A stretch of 33,664 nt of DNA from Chitinispirillaceae bacterium (GCA_016930275.1 JAFGHA010000034.1:1-33664), one strand, 5' to 3'; counted from the stretch's first letter, positions 8,556 through 17,181 are shown. Notes: generated by a model not told the origin, from the letters alone. Numbers and translations are program-made.

Positions 8556-9802
8556 ATACCGGAAAATCCGTCGGGCGCAATGCGATGGTTGTTTCCGCAG
8601 TCGCTTTATCGATGCTGCTGCCGGGATGCCGGTGCGTGGAGGATCTGCTTTCATGGACGCCCTTCTGGTGGCTTGTCAACAGACCTGTTCAGCAATCCGG
8701 CAGTCTGCACCGGACGACGCCCGTCATACAAACCCGCAATTATATCGATGCGGGAAAACACTACAGTTATCGGCTTCTCGGAGGGAAGATCGAGTACCGG
8801 AACGAGGGCAACCGCTGGAGGACGTTACCGAACGGCAATCCCCGTGACTGCGGCGGTGAAACGCTCGAAGTGAAACTGATGGCCGCCGACAATAACCGTC
8901 TGTTTGTAGTGGCGCAAGACCGTCGGGGAAAACGGAGCCTGTGGTGGTATTGCGTGAAGGATGATCAGGCTGAATGGTCGAAAACGCTTGTCGACCTGGC
9001 CGGAGATCTGATGAAAAAGGGATATCCTCAGTGGATCGCCTGTGCACATAAGGGAGGTTCATGGACGAATCTTCTTGCGATGCGGGAATTCGTTCCGTAT
9101 AAAAGGGTCCGATTCCGGAAAACCGGAATCGACTCCGCGGGCAAGCCGGTTCTGAAACCCGAAGCATTCGACGTTCCCCGGGCATCGATCGACGTGGATG
9201 ATGTGGTCGATATCGCGGTGGGCAACTGGACCGGGACCGTCGTGACCTATTATGTACTCATGGGGTCAACGGGAAAAATTATGTACATCGACGAGGAGGT
9301 GGTCATGGACCGGTGGAAAACGGTTCCGCATCTCTGTTTGCCGTGTAACGATCCGTATCCGCTCGACAGCAACAGCCGTATCGCCGCGTCGAACTCGGTG
9401 ATATGTGCCTATAAAACAGGATCCGAAGGAGCGCTGGTCTCCTGGATACGGTGGGATTTTCATAACCGCCAGGATTTCAGCTGGTATCCTCTTGACTGGT
9501 GTGAGCACCGGTGGCATTCGGTCGTCTGCCCGCTGGATTCCGCTGAGTTTCTCTGTTTTGACACGCACTGGCCCGACAGTGTTCGGGATTCAATCTGGGA
9601 ACGGCCGAAGAACGTGGCGGATGGCAGGAGGACCGGATTTCTCGGAACGGTCGATAAACGGAGCATCAGTGCCTACCGGGTTGAGATTACCGTTTTTCAG
9701 GGGAAACGCATGGCGAAACTGGAGCTGGATACACTGGATTACAAAAAGGAAAAAACACTGGATGACAGCGTGTGGAAGGTGTCCGTGGCGACTGAACGTT
9801 AG
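8552..9802 (+). CDS. Putative lipoprotein of unknown function, coupled to the upstream membrane protein
   Basis: Start ATG 8552 overlaps the upstream stop as ATGA and gives 416 residues; a longer frame from 8339 would lie inside the previous gene. The N-terminus carries a basic region, a hydrophobic stretch and the good lipobox LLPGC (Cys26), so the protein should be membrane-anchored. The remainder is rich in Trp, Arg and beta-strand-like segments with recurrent WR/WY pairs and could form a repeat-based propeller-like fold; I recognise no family. Translational coupling suggests a complex with the membrane protein. Confidence 0.75.
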   Translation: MNTGKSVGRNAMVVSAVALSMLLPGCRCVEDLLSWTPFWWLVNRPVQQSGSLHRTTPVIQTRNYIDAGKHYSYRLLGGKIEYRNEGNRWRTLPNGNPRDCGGETLEVKLMAADNNRLFVVAQDRRGKRSLWWYCVKDDQAEWSKTLVDLAGDLMKKGYPQWIACAHKGGSWTNLLAMREFVPYKRVRFRKTGIDSAGKPVLKPEAFDVPRASIDVDDVVDIAVGNWTGTVVTYYVLMGSTGKIMYIDEEVVMDRWKTVPHLCLPCNDPYPLDSNSRIAASNSVICAYKTGSEGALVSWIRWDFHNRQDFSWYPLDWCEHRWHSVVCPLDSAEFLCFDTHWPDSVRDSIWERPKNVADGRRTGFLGTVDKRSISAYRVEITVFQGKRMAKLELDTLDYKKEKTLDDSVWKVSVATER

Positions 9803-9835
9803 GGAAACGGCATGTCGCGTGCCCCTACCGTTCAG
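9792..9835. terminator. Hairpin spanning both stop codons of convergent genes
   Basis: CTGAACGTTAGGGA (9792-9805) pairs with CCCCTACCGTTCAG (9822-9835) at 12 of 14 positions around a 16-nt loop. It covers the stop of the lipoprotein gene and the stop of the methyltransferase gene. Neither side has a T run, so termination is plausible but not certain. Confidence 0.4.
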
Positions 9836-11018
9836 CACGCAAGACCAGCCCTTTCAGATATTCTCCCTCGCGATGCGCCAGATTGACCGGATGATCGGTA
9901 CCGGCGGTGAGTTGATGCAGCAGCTGGAATCGGCGTCCGCTGTCGGCAGCTGCCGCGAAGACGATCTGACGGAAAAGCTTCACCTCTACCGCATGCGAAC
10001 ATGAAAACGTAAAAATAATACCTCCCGGTGCCACCTTCCGGCAGGCGAGCAGATTGATGTCTTTGTACCCCCGGCTTGCCCGTTCCACTTCACCGGGATG
10101 CTTCGCGAATTTCGGCGGATCGAGGATGATGCAATCGAAACGATCGTCCATTTCCCTGAGATACCGGAATACATCGGCGTTTTTCACGGTCACGTTCGCG
10201 GCGTCGAGATCATTGACCTGCAGGTTCCGCTGCAGCAGCGAGAGCGCCTCCCCGGACTGATCGATCGCTGTTACCGATACAGCACCGCCGGTGAGAGCAC
10301 TCAGGGTAAAGGGACCGTTGTAGGAAAAACAGTCGCCGACACGACGGCCCGACGCGTAGGTGCCAAGGAGCCGCCGGTTGTCGCGCTGGTCAAAGAAGAA
10401 ACCGGTTTTCTGTCCGCCGGCGATATCAACCCGGAAACGCAGACCGTTTTCCTTAATGACAAGATTGTCCGGAACGTCGCCATACCGGCATCCTTCGGAT
10501 TCCACAAGTCCTTCCCGGATGCGTGAATCGGTGTCTGATCGCTCGTAAATGAACTGCGGTGAACCGACAGTGACCAGGGTGTCGAAAATCGTTTCGCGCA
10601 GCCGTTCCATCCCTGCGGTGAGAATCTGCACCACGCAGCCGTCGGCATATTTATCAACAATGAGACCGGGGAGAAAATCACCTTCCGAATTGATCAGACG
10701 GCATGAATCGGTGCCGTTGCGGAGCAATGGTTGACGAAGTGAAATCGCTCGTGTGATTGCCGCACGGAGGAAGTCGATACCATAGGGTGTTGTATCATGG
10801 TTGAGCATCCGTACGGTGATCGCCGAGCGGGAGTTGTAGTAGCCGTGGCCGAGATGCATACCCGAAGCTGAATGGACGGAACATAGTACGCCGGGGGAAG
10901 AAACATCACCGCTTATGTGTGCAATGGAGCCGGAGAAAATCCACGGGTTACCCTGAACGACACTCCGTTCACGGTTTTTTTTAAGATGGACTGCCGGAAT
11001 CTGTCGGAGTTGTGTCAT
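9825..11018 (-). CDS. rlmI: Class I SAM-dependent rRNA large-subunit methyltransferase, RlmI-like
   Basis: 397 residues from the ATG at 11018, matching RlmI, which methylates a cytosine C5 in 23S rRNA. The N-terminal part has a PUA-like domain (KKNRERSVVQGNPWIFSGSI, then GHGYYN and AITVRML). The methyltransferase core contains GGQKTGFFFDQRDNRRLL, the SAM-binding region DCFSYNGPFTLSALTGGA, and the catalytic-type motif CIILDPPKFAKHPGEVERA; a late FTFSCSHAV carries the second conserved Cys. The frame extends another 48 codons upstream, but those show no family similarity. It converges with the lipoprotein gene and diverges from pal. Confidence 0.92.
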   Translation of the reverse strand: MTQLRQIPAVHLKKNRERSVVQGNPWIFSGSIAHISGDVSSPGVLCSVHSASGMHLGHGYYNSRSAITVRMLNHDTTPYGIDFLRAAITRAISLRQPLLRNGTDSCRLINSEGDFLPGLIVDKYADGCVVQILTAGMERLRETIFDTLVTVGSPQFIYERSDTDSRIREGLVESEGCRYGDVPDNLVIKENGLRFRVDIAGGQKTGFFFDQRDNRRLLGTYASGRRVGDCFSYNGPFTLSALTGGAVSVTAIDQSGEALSLLQRNLQVNDLDAANVTVKNADVFRYLREMDDRFDCIILDPPKFAKHPGEVERASRGYKDINLLACRKVAPGGIIFTFSCSHAVEVKLFRQIVFAAAADSGRRFQLLHQLTAGTDHPVNLAHREGEYLKGLVLRAER

Positions 11019-11345
11019 GGTTCCAAAGTACCTGAGTCGAATGTTTCGGGATAAAAATCCATCGAAGTAATGCTCCTGCAGGGAACATGCTTTCGGTAGG
11101 TCCGATGAACCGTGATGGGCACATCCGTTTCGGTAAAATACTCCATCGGACGAACGAAACATGAAAAAGTTGGTAAAATGAGCTTATTTCTCCATTTTTA
11201 CGGGGGATATTTAAGGAGATTGATGCGCGTAGGGCTTGCACATCATTGATTCACATAATATTTTGTAATACAGGGTTATGGTAACCCTGTCTATAAGCAC
11301 GAATTTCATCATAATTTCACCACAACCCTGAGTGGGGAGGTCTGC
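11019..11345. other. Divergent rlmI-pal intergenic region
   Basis: It holds the 19-bp palindrome at 11271-11289 and AT-rich, promoter-like sequence near 11236-11270 (TTGCAC, TTGATT, TAATAC) without a well-spaced -35/-10 pair. No gene is seen. Confidence 0.4.
11271..11289. promoter_or_regulatory. Perfect palindrome CAGGGTTA-TGG-TAACCCTG upstream of pal
   Basis: Eight-base arms match perfectly around a three-base centre. It lies about 57 nt before the pal start and just downstream of AT-rich promoter-like sequence. It could be an operator or an RNA hairpin in the pal leader; there is no T run after it. Confidence 0.45.
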
Positions 11346-11870
11346 ATGATCAAATTACTCAAGCCGTTAAGTATCGCTCTTCTAGTTGCAAGTATCGGAC
11401 TAGTCGGTTGCCAGAAAAGGGTAACTACTGTGGAAACCCCGCCTCCACCTCCACCGAAAGTGGAAGCGCCTCCACCTCCACCACCACCACCACCTCCCCC
11501 CCCACCGGATATCACGGGTGAGCTTAATGCGCTGCTGCAGCCGATCTACTTTGATTTCGATAAATACGAACTTAAGTCAGACGGGATCGCCACACTCGAG
11601 CGTCTCGCCAGTTTTCTCCGCGAACATTCACAGGTTCGTCTGATGGCGGAAGGTAATGCCGACGAACGCGGTTCATCGGAATACAACATGGGACTCGGTG
11701 AGAATCGCGCCCGTGCGGTCAAAAACTACCTGACCTCTTACGGAATCAGTGCCGATCGTATCGAGACTACCTCATACGGTGAAGAACGTCCGGCACGTAC
11801 CGGATGCGGCAGTGATGACACTTGTCACGGAATGAACCGTCGTGTCGAGTGGCAGGTTCTGGCGAAGTAA
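11346..11870 (+). CDS. pal: Peptidoglycan-associated lipoprotein (Pal/OmpA family)
   Basis: Outer-membrane lipoprotein that anchors the envelope to peptidoglycan and belongs to the Tol-Pal system. The signal ends in a canonical lipobox LVGC (Cys22). A proline-rich linker with an uninterrupted run of 13 Pro follows. The OmpA C-terminal domain starts at IYFDFDKYELKSDG, has the peptidoglycan-binding NADERGSSEYNMGLGENRA region, and ends with MNRRVEWQV. GGGGAGG precedes ATG 11346. Length (174) is normal. No tol genes are adjacent. The DNA for the Pro run includes eight consecutive C (11496-11503). Confidence 0.95.
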   Translation: MIKLLKPLSIALLVASIGLVGCQKRVTTVETPPPPPPKVEAPPPPPPPPPPPPPDITGELNALLQPIYFDFDKYELKSDGIATLERLASFLREHSQVRLMAEGNADERGSSEYNMGLGENRARAVKNYLTSYGISADRIETTSYGEERPARTGCGSDDTCHGMNRRVEWQVLAK

Positions 11871-11896
11871 CGAAGCCAATAAATTTTGATACTACG

Positions 11897-11931
11897 AAGG
11901 CACTCCTGTTATGCAGGGGTGCCTTTTTTTT
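11897..11931 (+). terminator. Rho-independent terminator after pal
   Basis: Stem AAGGCACTCCTG with GCAGGGGTGCCTT-type complement, loop TTAT, followed directly by a run of eight T. It lies 27 nt past the pal stop. Confidence 0.9.
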
Positions 11932-11933
11932 AA

Positions 11934-11992
11934 CCTCTCCCCTGCCCACTTCGAGTAGCCTCAGTGCAGGCCTCTCGAAGCTGGCAGGGGAG
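11934..11992. repeat. Interspersed repeat, copy 2, overlapping the MFS gene end
   Basis: The first 44 bases differ from 774-817 at only about four positions. Its own arms are CCTCTCCCCTGCC (11934-11946) and GGCAGGGGAG (11983-11992). It directly abuts the pal terminator and contains the stop codon and last codons of the convergent MFS gene. Confidence 0.75.
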
Positions 11993-13466
11993 TGGTCGTC
12001 TTCATCACCGGGATTGCCAGTACCATCCCCGGGATGGACAGCACAAAACTGATACCGAAAAAAACAGCGTATCCGAACCGGGCCGCGATAAAGCCGCTCG
12101 CCACTCCCGTGAAGAGCCCGCTAATACTCATCAGGCCCGACCCGATCGCATAGTGGGCAGCCTTGAATTTCCCTTTGCAGATACGCATCAGGAAGGTCAT
12201 GAGTACCGAGGTGCCCAGGCCCCCGGCGAACTGATCGAATCCCTGTACGGCCGCCACCGCCGCAAGATTGAATGCGCCAATCGGCTCCGGCGTGCTGTTG
12301 CCGGTATTGACAAGCAGGTACTTCTGCAGTGCGAAGGCGAGCGCCATATAAATGAGGTTGGTGCCGTTTTGCAGGAACAGAAACGGAAACAGCACTTTTT
12401 TCAGTGACCAGCGGGAAATCAGATATCCCCCGAGCAATGCTCCGCCGATTGACGCCGGCAGTCCGATCGCGGCCTGGATCCACCCGTAATGATGCTTTAT
12501 GCCGGCGTCGACCATGAAGGAGGTGACCATGTTGCTCAGCAGGAATTCACCGGTGCGGAGGAATATGACAAATGCGAGAATGATGCCGATATGCCGCTGT
12601 TCCATGAAACTCGAAAAAGCCTGCGCGTAGAACGAATCGGGATGGCGGTCAAGCCAGGCGGTGATCGAACGGCGCAACAGTCCGACGGCGATGAGTCCCG
12701 CGAGCAGGAGCAGACTGATCCATCCGGCGAATCCTACTCCTTTTATCAGGGGGAAGACTTTCTGCAGGCCGGCATACCAGGATGTTTTTACCCCGAAATA
12801 AAGACCGAGGACAACGGCCGAGATTACGGTTGTTCCGAAGACAACTTTCCTGTTCATGAGTGCAGGAAGCGCCTGCCGCAGCGGAAGAATTTCGGTTTCG
12901 CTGCGCGGCAGAAAAATACGGTGATACAGGAAGGCGACAACCAGAAAGATACCTGCCGTTGCAAACGCGGGAGACCAGCCGATTCTGGTGCCGATGGTAG
13001 TGATCAGACCGGTACCGGTCATCATCGCTATGCGGTAGGCCATGACACGGTCTCCCACGAACTTTGCCTGCTCTTTTTCATCGAGTGCGGCGAGGTAATA
13101 CCCGTCGATGGCGACGTCGTGTGTTGCTGCCAGAAATGCGCCGGTCAACAGGAGAAACGCTGTCACCGGAATTCCCCACGGTAGTGAGGAAAACAGTCCG
13201 ACGGCTATAAACAGTACCCCGAGTGGCAGCTGGACCAGGAGCATCCATCGACGCCGGGTGCCGAAACGGTCGACGAGCGGCGCCCAGAGGAATTTCAGAA
13301 TCCACGGGAGGCTGAAAAGGGACGTCAATCCGATCGATTGAAGGCTGACATTCTGTGTTCTCAGAAAGAGCGAGGACACCGTTCGTATGATGGTATAGGG
13401 AAGTCCTTCGGCGAAGTAGGTGGTGAAGCACCAGATTGAGGGTTTGCTGAAGAGGTCGCGTCTGAT
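11961..13466 (-). CDS. AmpG-like MFS carrier (PAT family), probable ATC start
   Basis: Polytopic inner-membrane carrier of the AmpG/PAT type, whose known members import muropeptides or move acetyl-CoA. The first conventional start (GTG at 13379) would drop transmembrane segment 1. In the same frame upstream lie the family motif FTTYFAEGLPYTIIRTVSS and the start-like (I)RRDLFSKPSIW, with no ATG, GTG or TTG. AAAGGAG (13473-13479 complement) sits six bases before an ATC codon at 13466, giving 501 residues. The DRFGTRRRW loop after the second segment is typical of MFS. The last ~9 residues (PLPASRGLH) come from a repeat element. Family call firm, substrate unknown, start inferred. Confidence 0.85.
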   Translation of the reverse strand: MRRDLFSKPSIWCFTTYFAEGLPYTIIRTVSSLFLRTQNVSLQSIGLTSLFSLPWILKFLWAPLVDRFGTRRRWMLLVQLPLGVLFIAVGLFSSLPWGIPVTAFLLLTGAFLAATHDVAIDGYYLAALDEKEQAKFVGDRVMAYRIAMMTGTGLITTIGTRIGWSPAFATAGIFLVVAFLYHRIFLPRSETEILPLRQALPALMNRKVVFGTTVISAVVLGLYFGVKTSWYAGLQKVFPLIKGVGFAGWISLLLLAGLIAVGLLRRSITAWLDRHPDSFYAQAFSSFMEQRHIGIILAFVIFLRTGEFLLSNMVTSFMVDAGIKHHYGWIQAAIGLPASIGGALLGGYLISRWSLKKVLFPFLFLQNGTNLIYMALAFALQKYLLVNTGNSTPEPIGAFNLAAVAAVQGFDQFAGGLGTSVLMTFLMRICKGKFKAAHYAIGSGLMSISGLFTGVASGFIAARFGYAVFFGISFVLSIPGMVLAIPVMKTTTPLPASRGLH

Positions 13467-13734
13467 GAAGAGCTCCTTTCCCGGAATCGGCGGGATGATG
13501 GTGATAAAATAATTCAGGTGCCGGCAGACCGTTATCGGGGGGGCTGCGGAATGTATCTTATTTAAGAATACCAGATATGAAACCGGGGGTATATGCAGGG
13601 ATTGTTGCAGGGACGCACTGTCGTATTGATGTGATGCATACGCCTGTATACATTCCTGTGTATCACGGGGCTGATGGTTTAAAATTACATTCCCGGAAAG
13701 ATATACTGTTAAGAGGTAAGCAATGGGAGGTCGT
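13467..13734. other. Divergent region between the MFS carrier and the tandem OMP genes
   Basis: TATACT at 13702-13707 is a possible -10 for the + strand OMP genes, but the matching -35 is weak. The minus frame of the carrier stays open well upstream of 13466 without a usual start codon. No gene or clear repeat is seen. Confidence 0.35.
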
Positions 13735-15510
13735 ATGAAAAACAGTATGCCGCTGTTTCTGGTATCGGGTATGCTGGTTACCGCTTTCGCTCAGACAACT
13801 CCGGTAACGCAGTTCGGTTCGAACCCCTGGTTTTCATCGGAGTTGTATCCGCAGGACCTGCTGCTGCGATCGGGAAACTATCTGTTCTATTCCCCCCAGT
13901 ATTTCAACCGACCGTTCTGGGGTGATATCGATGAACCCGAAAAAAGGCCGAATACCAACACTGATTACACCATCACCGGTGTTGATGTTGTGCGCGACGG
14001 GGGATCGTTCAAGCATTCCGGTGTGGTACATACGATTAATAATAATATCGGTTACACGTGGCAACCCGGTGATAATATGGCCGCGAGTCTCGCCTGGGAT
14101 TATGATGTCGATGCCCGACGTAACCGGGCAGAGGGGGTATTCACTGCCGATACCCCGTCGTATCCGCTGGATGCTACACTTCCGTTTGAATATTCCATGC
14201 GCCATACAATTTACCGGGCATCACTGATCGGGATGCTCGGAACCGTATTCCGGTCGGTACCGCTGGGTATCAGGTTTGATGGCGGTGTGGAAAATACACT
14301 GGCCCTTAAAAAGGATCTGACCTTTTCGAAACTCGCTAAAAATCCCGACGGCACCTTTTCGGAAACGATGGAAGAGTATGCCATGTCGGAAGATGAGGCC
14401 CGTGCCATGTGGGGGTGGACGGAACCCGGATGCAGCCATCCGTTCGGTGCACGGGGTACGCAGGGTGACTCCTGGCTGCAGAATGAGTATGCGACCGGAC
14501 CGATATACCACCTCAATCTGATCGGCGGCGTGACACTGCCGCGGATCAAGGCCGGGGGGTATTTCAGATATAAATGGGGGCATCAGGATCGCTATTACTG
14601 GGAGTCCTCGGGAGAGATTGTCGGGAATGATTCCATTATTTCCAATAATTTCATCGGCAGATATGTGCGTGATGATCAGACCAGGATCATACGGACGGGT
14701 GAAGGACGGGTATTCGGTAATTTACGGTTACACGGAAACGAACGTTTCTCCCTGAGTGCTTTCGGGATGCTCACCTACGAGGACTCGACGCTCGGCAGCG
14801 CGGCTGCCGATAACCTCCGGGCGGAAAGCAGCTCCAAGGACCGGATCCGCACCATCGCGCTCGAGGCAGATCCGAACATCAGTGTCAAACTGGGTGAAGG
14901 ACTTAACTATATTGATGCAGCCCTGCTCTGCCGCTATCAGTATTCTCGATTCGGTAATGTCAGCGATCAGTGGGTCGGCGGGGGCGAGATAACCGCGTAT
15001 CAGAGTTCTTCCGTAGGTGAAGGATGGCAGGATGTCTGGGAACACTTCTCGTATGCAAACCAGAACGTGTTCGATCTGGGAGCGGATATCTCCGCTATGT
15101 TTCCGGTACTTTCACACGGTATTCACCACCTGAGTTTCAATTTACGGATGTTCGGTGATCTACGGTTTTCCTATCAGCGGAAATATTTCGGGAGTAATAC
15201 GGTGAGCGGCAGCGATGTCGATTTCACGGTGGAAAATACCCGCCTGAATTTGGCACGCGAGGTGATGTTCAACACCTTTCTCATGCTGCAGTACGTGCAG
15301 GGGCCGTATCAGTTGCGCCTGCAGTTCACCAAACCGGTGCTCTACTCGATCGCCCCCTATACTTCTATTTTCGATGCAAACGGTTCGGTTGTTGACGATG
15401 AAAATAATTATCCGTTGAAACGATCGGATCTCTGGATTACCAGGGAAGGAATGAGTGTGGCACTGTTCGGTTCGTACGATATCACCCTTCCGTTTTTACG
15501 TTCGCGATAA
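13735..15510 (+). CDS. Secreted, probable outer-membrane beta-barrel protein, tandem paralogue 1
   Basis: 591 residues from ATG 13735, chosen because GGGAGG (13725-13730) lies five bases upstream; an ATG at 13723 overlaps that site. The signal peptide runs to about VTAFA. The mature protein is rich in aromatic residues and alternating strand patterns throughout, as in an outer-membrane barrel. Shared with the next gene are SNPWFSSELYPQDLLL, WGDIDEPEKRP, YIDAALLCRYQYSRF, a KYFG turn and a KPVLYSIAPYTS strand near the end. I know no family name or substrate. The two genes are 9 nt apart and form one unit, divergent from the MFS carrier. Confidence 0.8.
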   Translation: MKNSMPLFLVSGMLVTAFAQTTPVTQFGSNPWFSSELYPQDLLLRSGNYLFYSPQYFNRPFWGDIDEPEKRPNTNTDYTITGVDVVRDGGSFKHSGVVHTINNNIGYTWQPGDNMAASLAWDYDVDARRNRAEGVFTADTPSYPLDATLPFEYSMRHTIYRASLIGMLGTVFRSVPLGIRFDGGVENTLALKKDLTFSKLAKNPDGTFSETMEEYAMSEDEARAMWGWTEPGCSHPFGARGTQGDSWLQNEYATGPIYHLNLIGGVTLPRIKAGGYFRYKWGHQDRYYWESSGEIVGNDSIISNNFIGRYVRDDQTRIIRTGEGRVFGNLRLHGNERFSLSAFGMLTYEDSTLGSAAADNLRAESSSKDRIRTIALEADPNISVKLGEGLNYIDAALLCRYQYSRFGNVSDQWVGGGEITAYQSSSVGEGWQDVWEHFSYANQNVFDLGADISAMFPVLSHGIHHLSFNLRMFGDLRFSYQRKYFGSNTVSGSDVDFTVENTRLNLAREVMFNTFLMLQYVQGPYQLRLQFTKPVLYSIAPYTSIFDANGSVVDDENNYPLKRSDLWITREGMSVALFGSYDITLPFLRSR

Positions 15511-15519
15511 GGATACCAG

Positions 15520-17112
15520 ATGCGTCGTGTCGTTCCGTCGTTTTGTCGGGCAGTTGTCGTTGTCGTGCTGACGGTTGTACCGGTTTCCGCACGGGTGTTC
15601 TTCACGGGAAGTAATCCGGTACTCTCGAGCATAGCGCTTCCGCAGGATCTGCTGCTGATTCCCGGTGGTGACAAAATATCTTTCTACTCCGCATGGCAGG
15701 GATTCCCGTGGTGGGGTGATATCGACCAGCCGGAGGAACGTCCTTACAAGCAGTATGCGCAGACGGGAGAGCGTACGGAGGATGGGGAACATTATACGTC
15801 AATCAACCAGTTCGAAGAGCGCATGACGGTCAGCAGATGGCATAATGAGAGGCTGCGGACCTCCTACAATCTTCATTATACCGCTGACCATCTCAGTGCA
15901 AAGGCAACCGGGTTAGATGATGCAGGCGACCCGACTTATACGTACAATGAGCGGAACGCCATACGGGAAGTGAATTTCAAGGCCATGCTGGCGACGTATT
16001 ACAAAAGCACGCCGATCGGTTTTTCGCTCGGTCTCGGCGGTGTTTCCACCTCGGCACCCAGGCTGGACCATAAAAGGTATTCCGGGAGTACCGTTACCTC
16101 CTCAAATCTGCTGCTGTGGGGGTGGCGTACCGGTAGTGCCGAACCTCTTCCACAGGAAGAGTTCGCGATCGGTTCACTGTTCAAGGGCGATGCGCAAGTG
16201 GCCGCCACACTGGGAAACCATAAGATAGGGTCGCATTTCAGGCTCTATGCCGGCACGCTTGACGATTACAACTGGAATGGCAGCAATGACTATGATATTA
16301 ATCTCAAGAAAATCCATAACTATACCGTGCGGTTGTACGGATTGTACAACTGGTTTCGCATGGAAAAATTCCGGTTCAATACCACCGTGCTTACCCGTTA
16401 CACTTTCGTCGATTCGATCAACGTCCGGAAGGACAATCCGAGGAGCGAAATCGCCACCGAGAAAGCGAAGGTGTTCGTACTGCAGGTGAACCCCAATGTA
16501 AATATTTTTCCCTGGAAATTTCCGATGTCGTACATCGATGCCGCACTGCTGTGCAATTATCAGTTCACACGATATGACTACCTGCTTCCCAATAATGACT
16601 ACCACTGGTCTACCATCGGGTGGGATATCGAGGAGTACAGCTGGGAGCAGTGTTCGTATTACAACGAGAATTTTTTCGAACTGGCGCTTGACGTATTCGC
16701 CTCGATACCGGTGTTCGGCATGCGGGACCGCAGTGCGGGGATCACCGTTTCCACTCTGGTGTGGAGGCGGTATAAATGGAAGAACAAATATTTCGGCGAC
16801 ATGGAAAACGGTGATTTCAGAATCGATGAAATCCGGAGAAGTTTCGATAAGGAGACCTGGCTCAATCTGGTACTCGGGCTGATGTACCGGCAGGGGAGCT
16901 TCATGTACCGCCTGGACATCGGGCAGCCGCTCATCTACTCGCTGACACCGCGCACCGGAAAATACAACGGCAACGGCGACCTTATTGAAGGTAAATACTC
17001 CGAAAAAATGTGGCTCTCGCAGTCGGGATTTAAAATCGGATTTTTCGTGTCGACCGATCTGACGAATCTCATCCGCTACCGGCCGTTTGTTCCGGATCGG
17101 CAGGGGTTGTAA
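15520..17112 (+). CDS. Secreted, probable outer-membrane beta-barrel protein, tandem paralogue 2
   Basis: 530 residues. The signal peptide MRRVVPSFCRAVVVVVLTVV ends at PVSA. The TAAGGA overlapping the upstream stop serves as ribosome site, so translation is probably coupled. Shared blocks with paralogue 1 are SNPVLSSIALPQDLLL, WGDIDQPEERP, YIDAALLCNYQFTRY, NKYFG and QPLIYSLTPRTGKYNGNG. The rest has diverged strongly, so this is an old tandem duplication. Aromatic-rich alternating strands again suggest a barrel, perhaps a hetero-oligomer or two related channels. Function unknown. Confidence 0.8.
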   Translation: MRRVVPSFCRAVVVVVLTVVPVSARVFFTGSNPVLSSIALPQDLLLIPGGDKISFYSAWQGFPWWGDIDQPEERPYKQYAQTGERTEDGEHYTSINQFEERMTVSRWHNERLRTSYNLHYTADHLSAKATGLDDAGDPTYTYNERNAIREVNFKAMLATYYKSTPIGFSLGLGGVSTSAPRLDHKRYSGSTVTSSNLLLWGWRTGSAEPLPQEEFAIGSLFKGDAQVAATLGNHKIGSHFRLYAGTLDDYNWNGSNDYDINLKKIHNYTVRLYGLYNWFRMEKFRFNTTVLTRYTFVDSINVRKDNPRSEIATEKAKVFVLQVNPNVNIFPWKFPMSYIDAALLCNYQFTRYDYLLPNNDYHWSTIGWDIEEYSWEQCSYYNENFFELALDVFASIPVFGMRDRSAGITVSTLVWRRYKWKNKYFGDMENGDFRIDEIRRSFDKETWLNLVLGLMYRQGSFMYRLDIGQPLIYSLTPRTGKYNGNGDLIEGKYSEKMWLSQSGFKIGFFVSTDLTNLIRYRPFVPDRQGL

Positions 17113-17181
17113 CGCATATATATTGCAGAAACGCACGGCCCCGTGTGTACCGTCAATGATGTATTACCGATAAGTTATACA

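Noticed and set aside
9825..11162. Longer start for the RlmI-like gene at 11162
   Set aside because: The 48 extra residues have no PUA-like content; ATG 11018 gives the normal length.
12489..13184. 231-codon plus-strand frame
   Set aside because: It is antisense to the MFS carrier and shows only the charged, Gln/Gly-rich composition typical of a shadow frame.
16174..17136. 320-codon minus-strand frame under the second OMP gene
   Set aside because: Antisense to a gene with signal peptide and a paralogue; His/Val/Pro-rich shadow without any domain.
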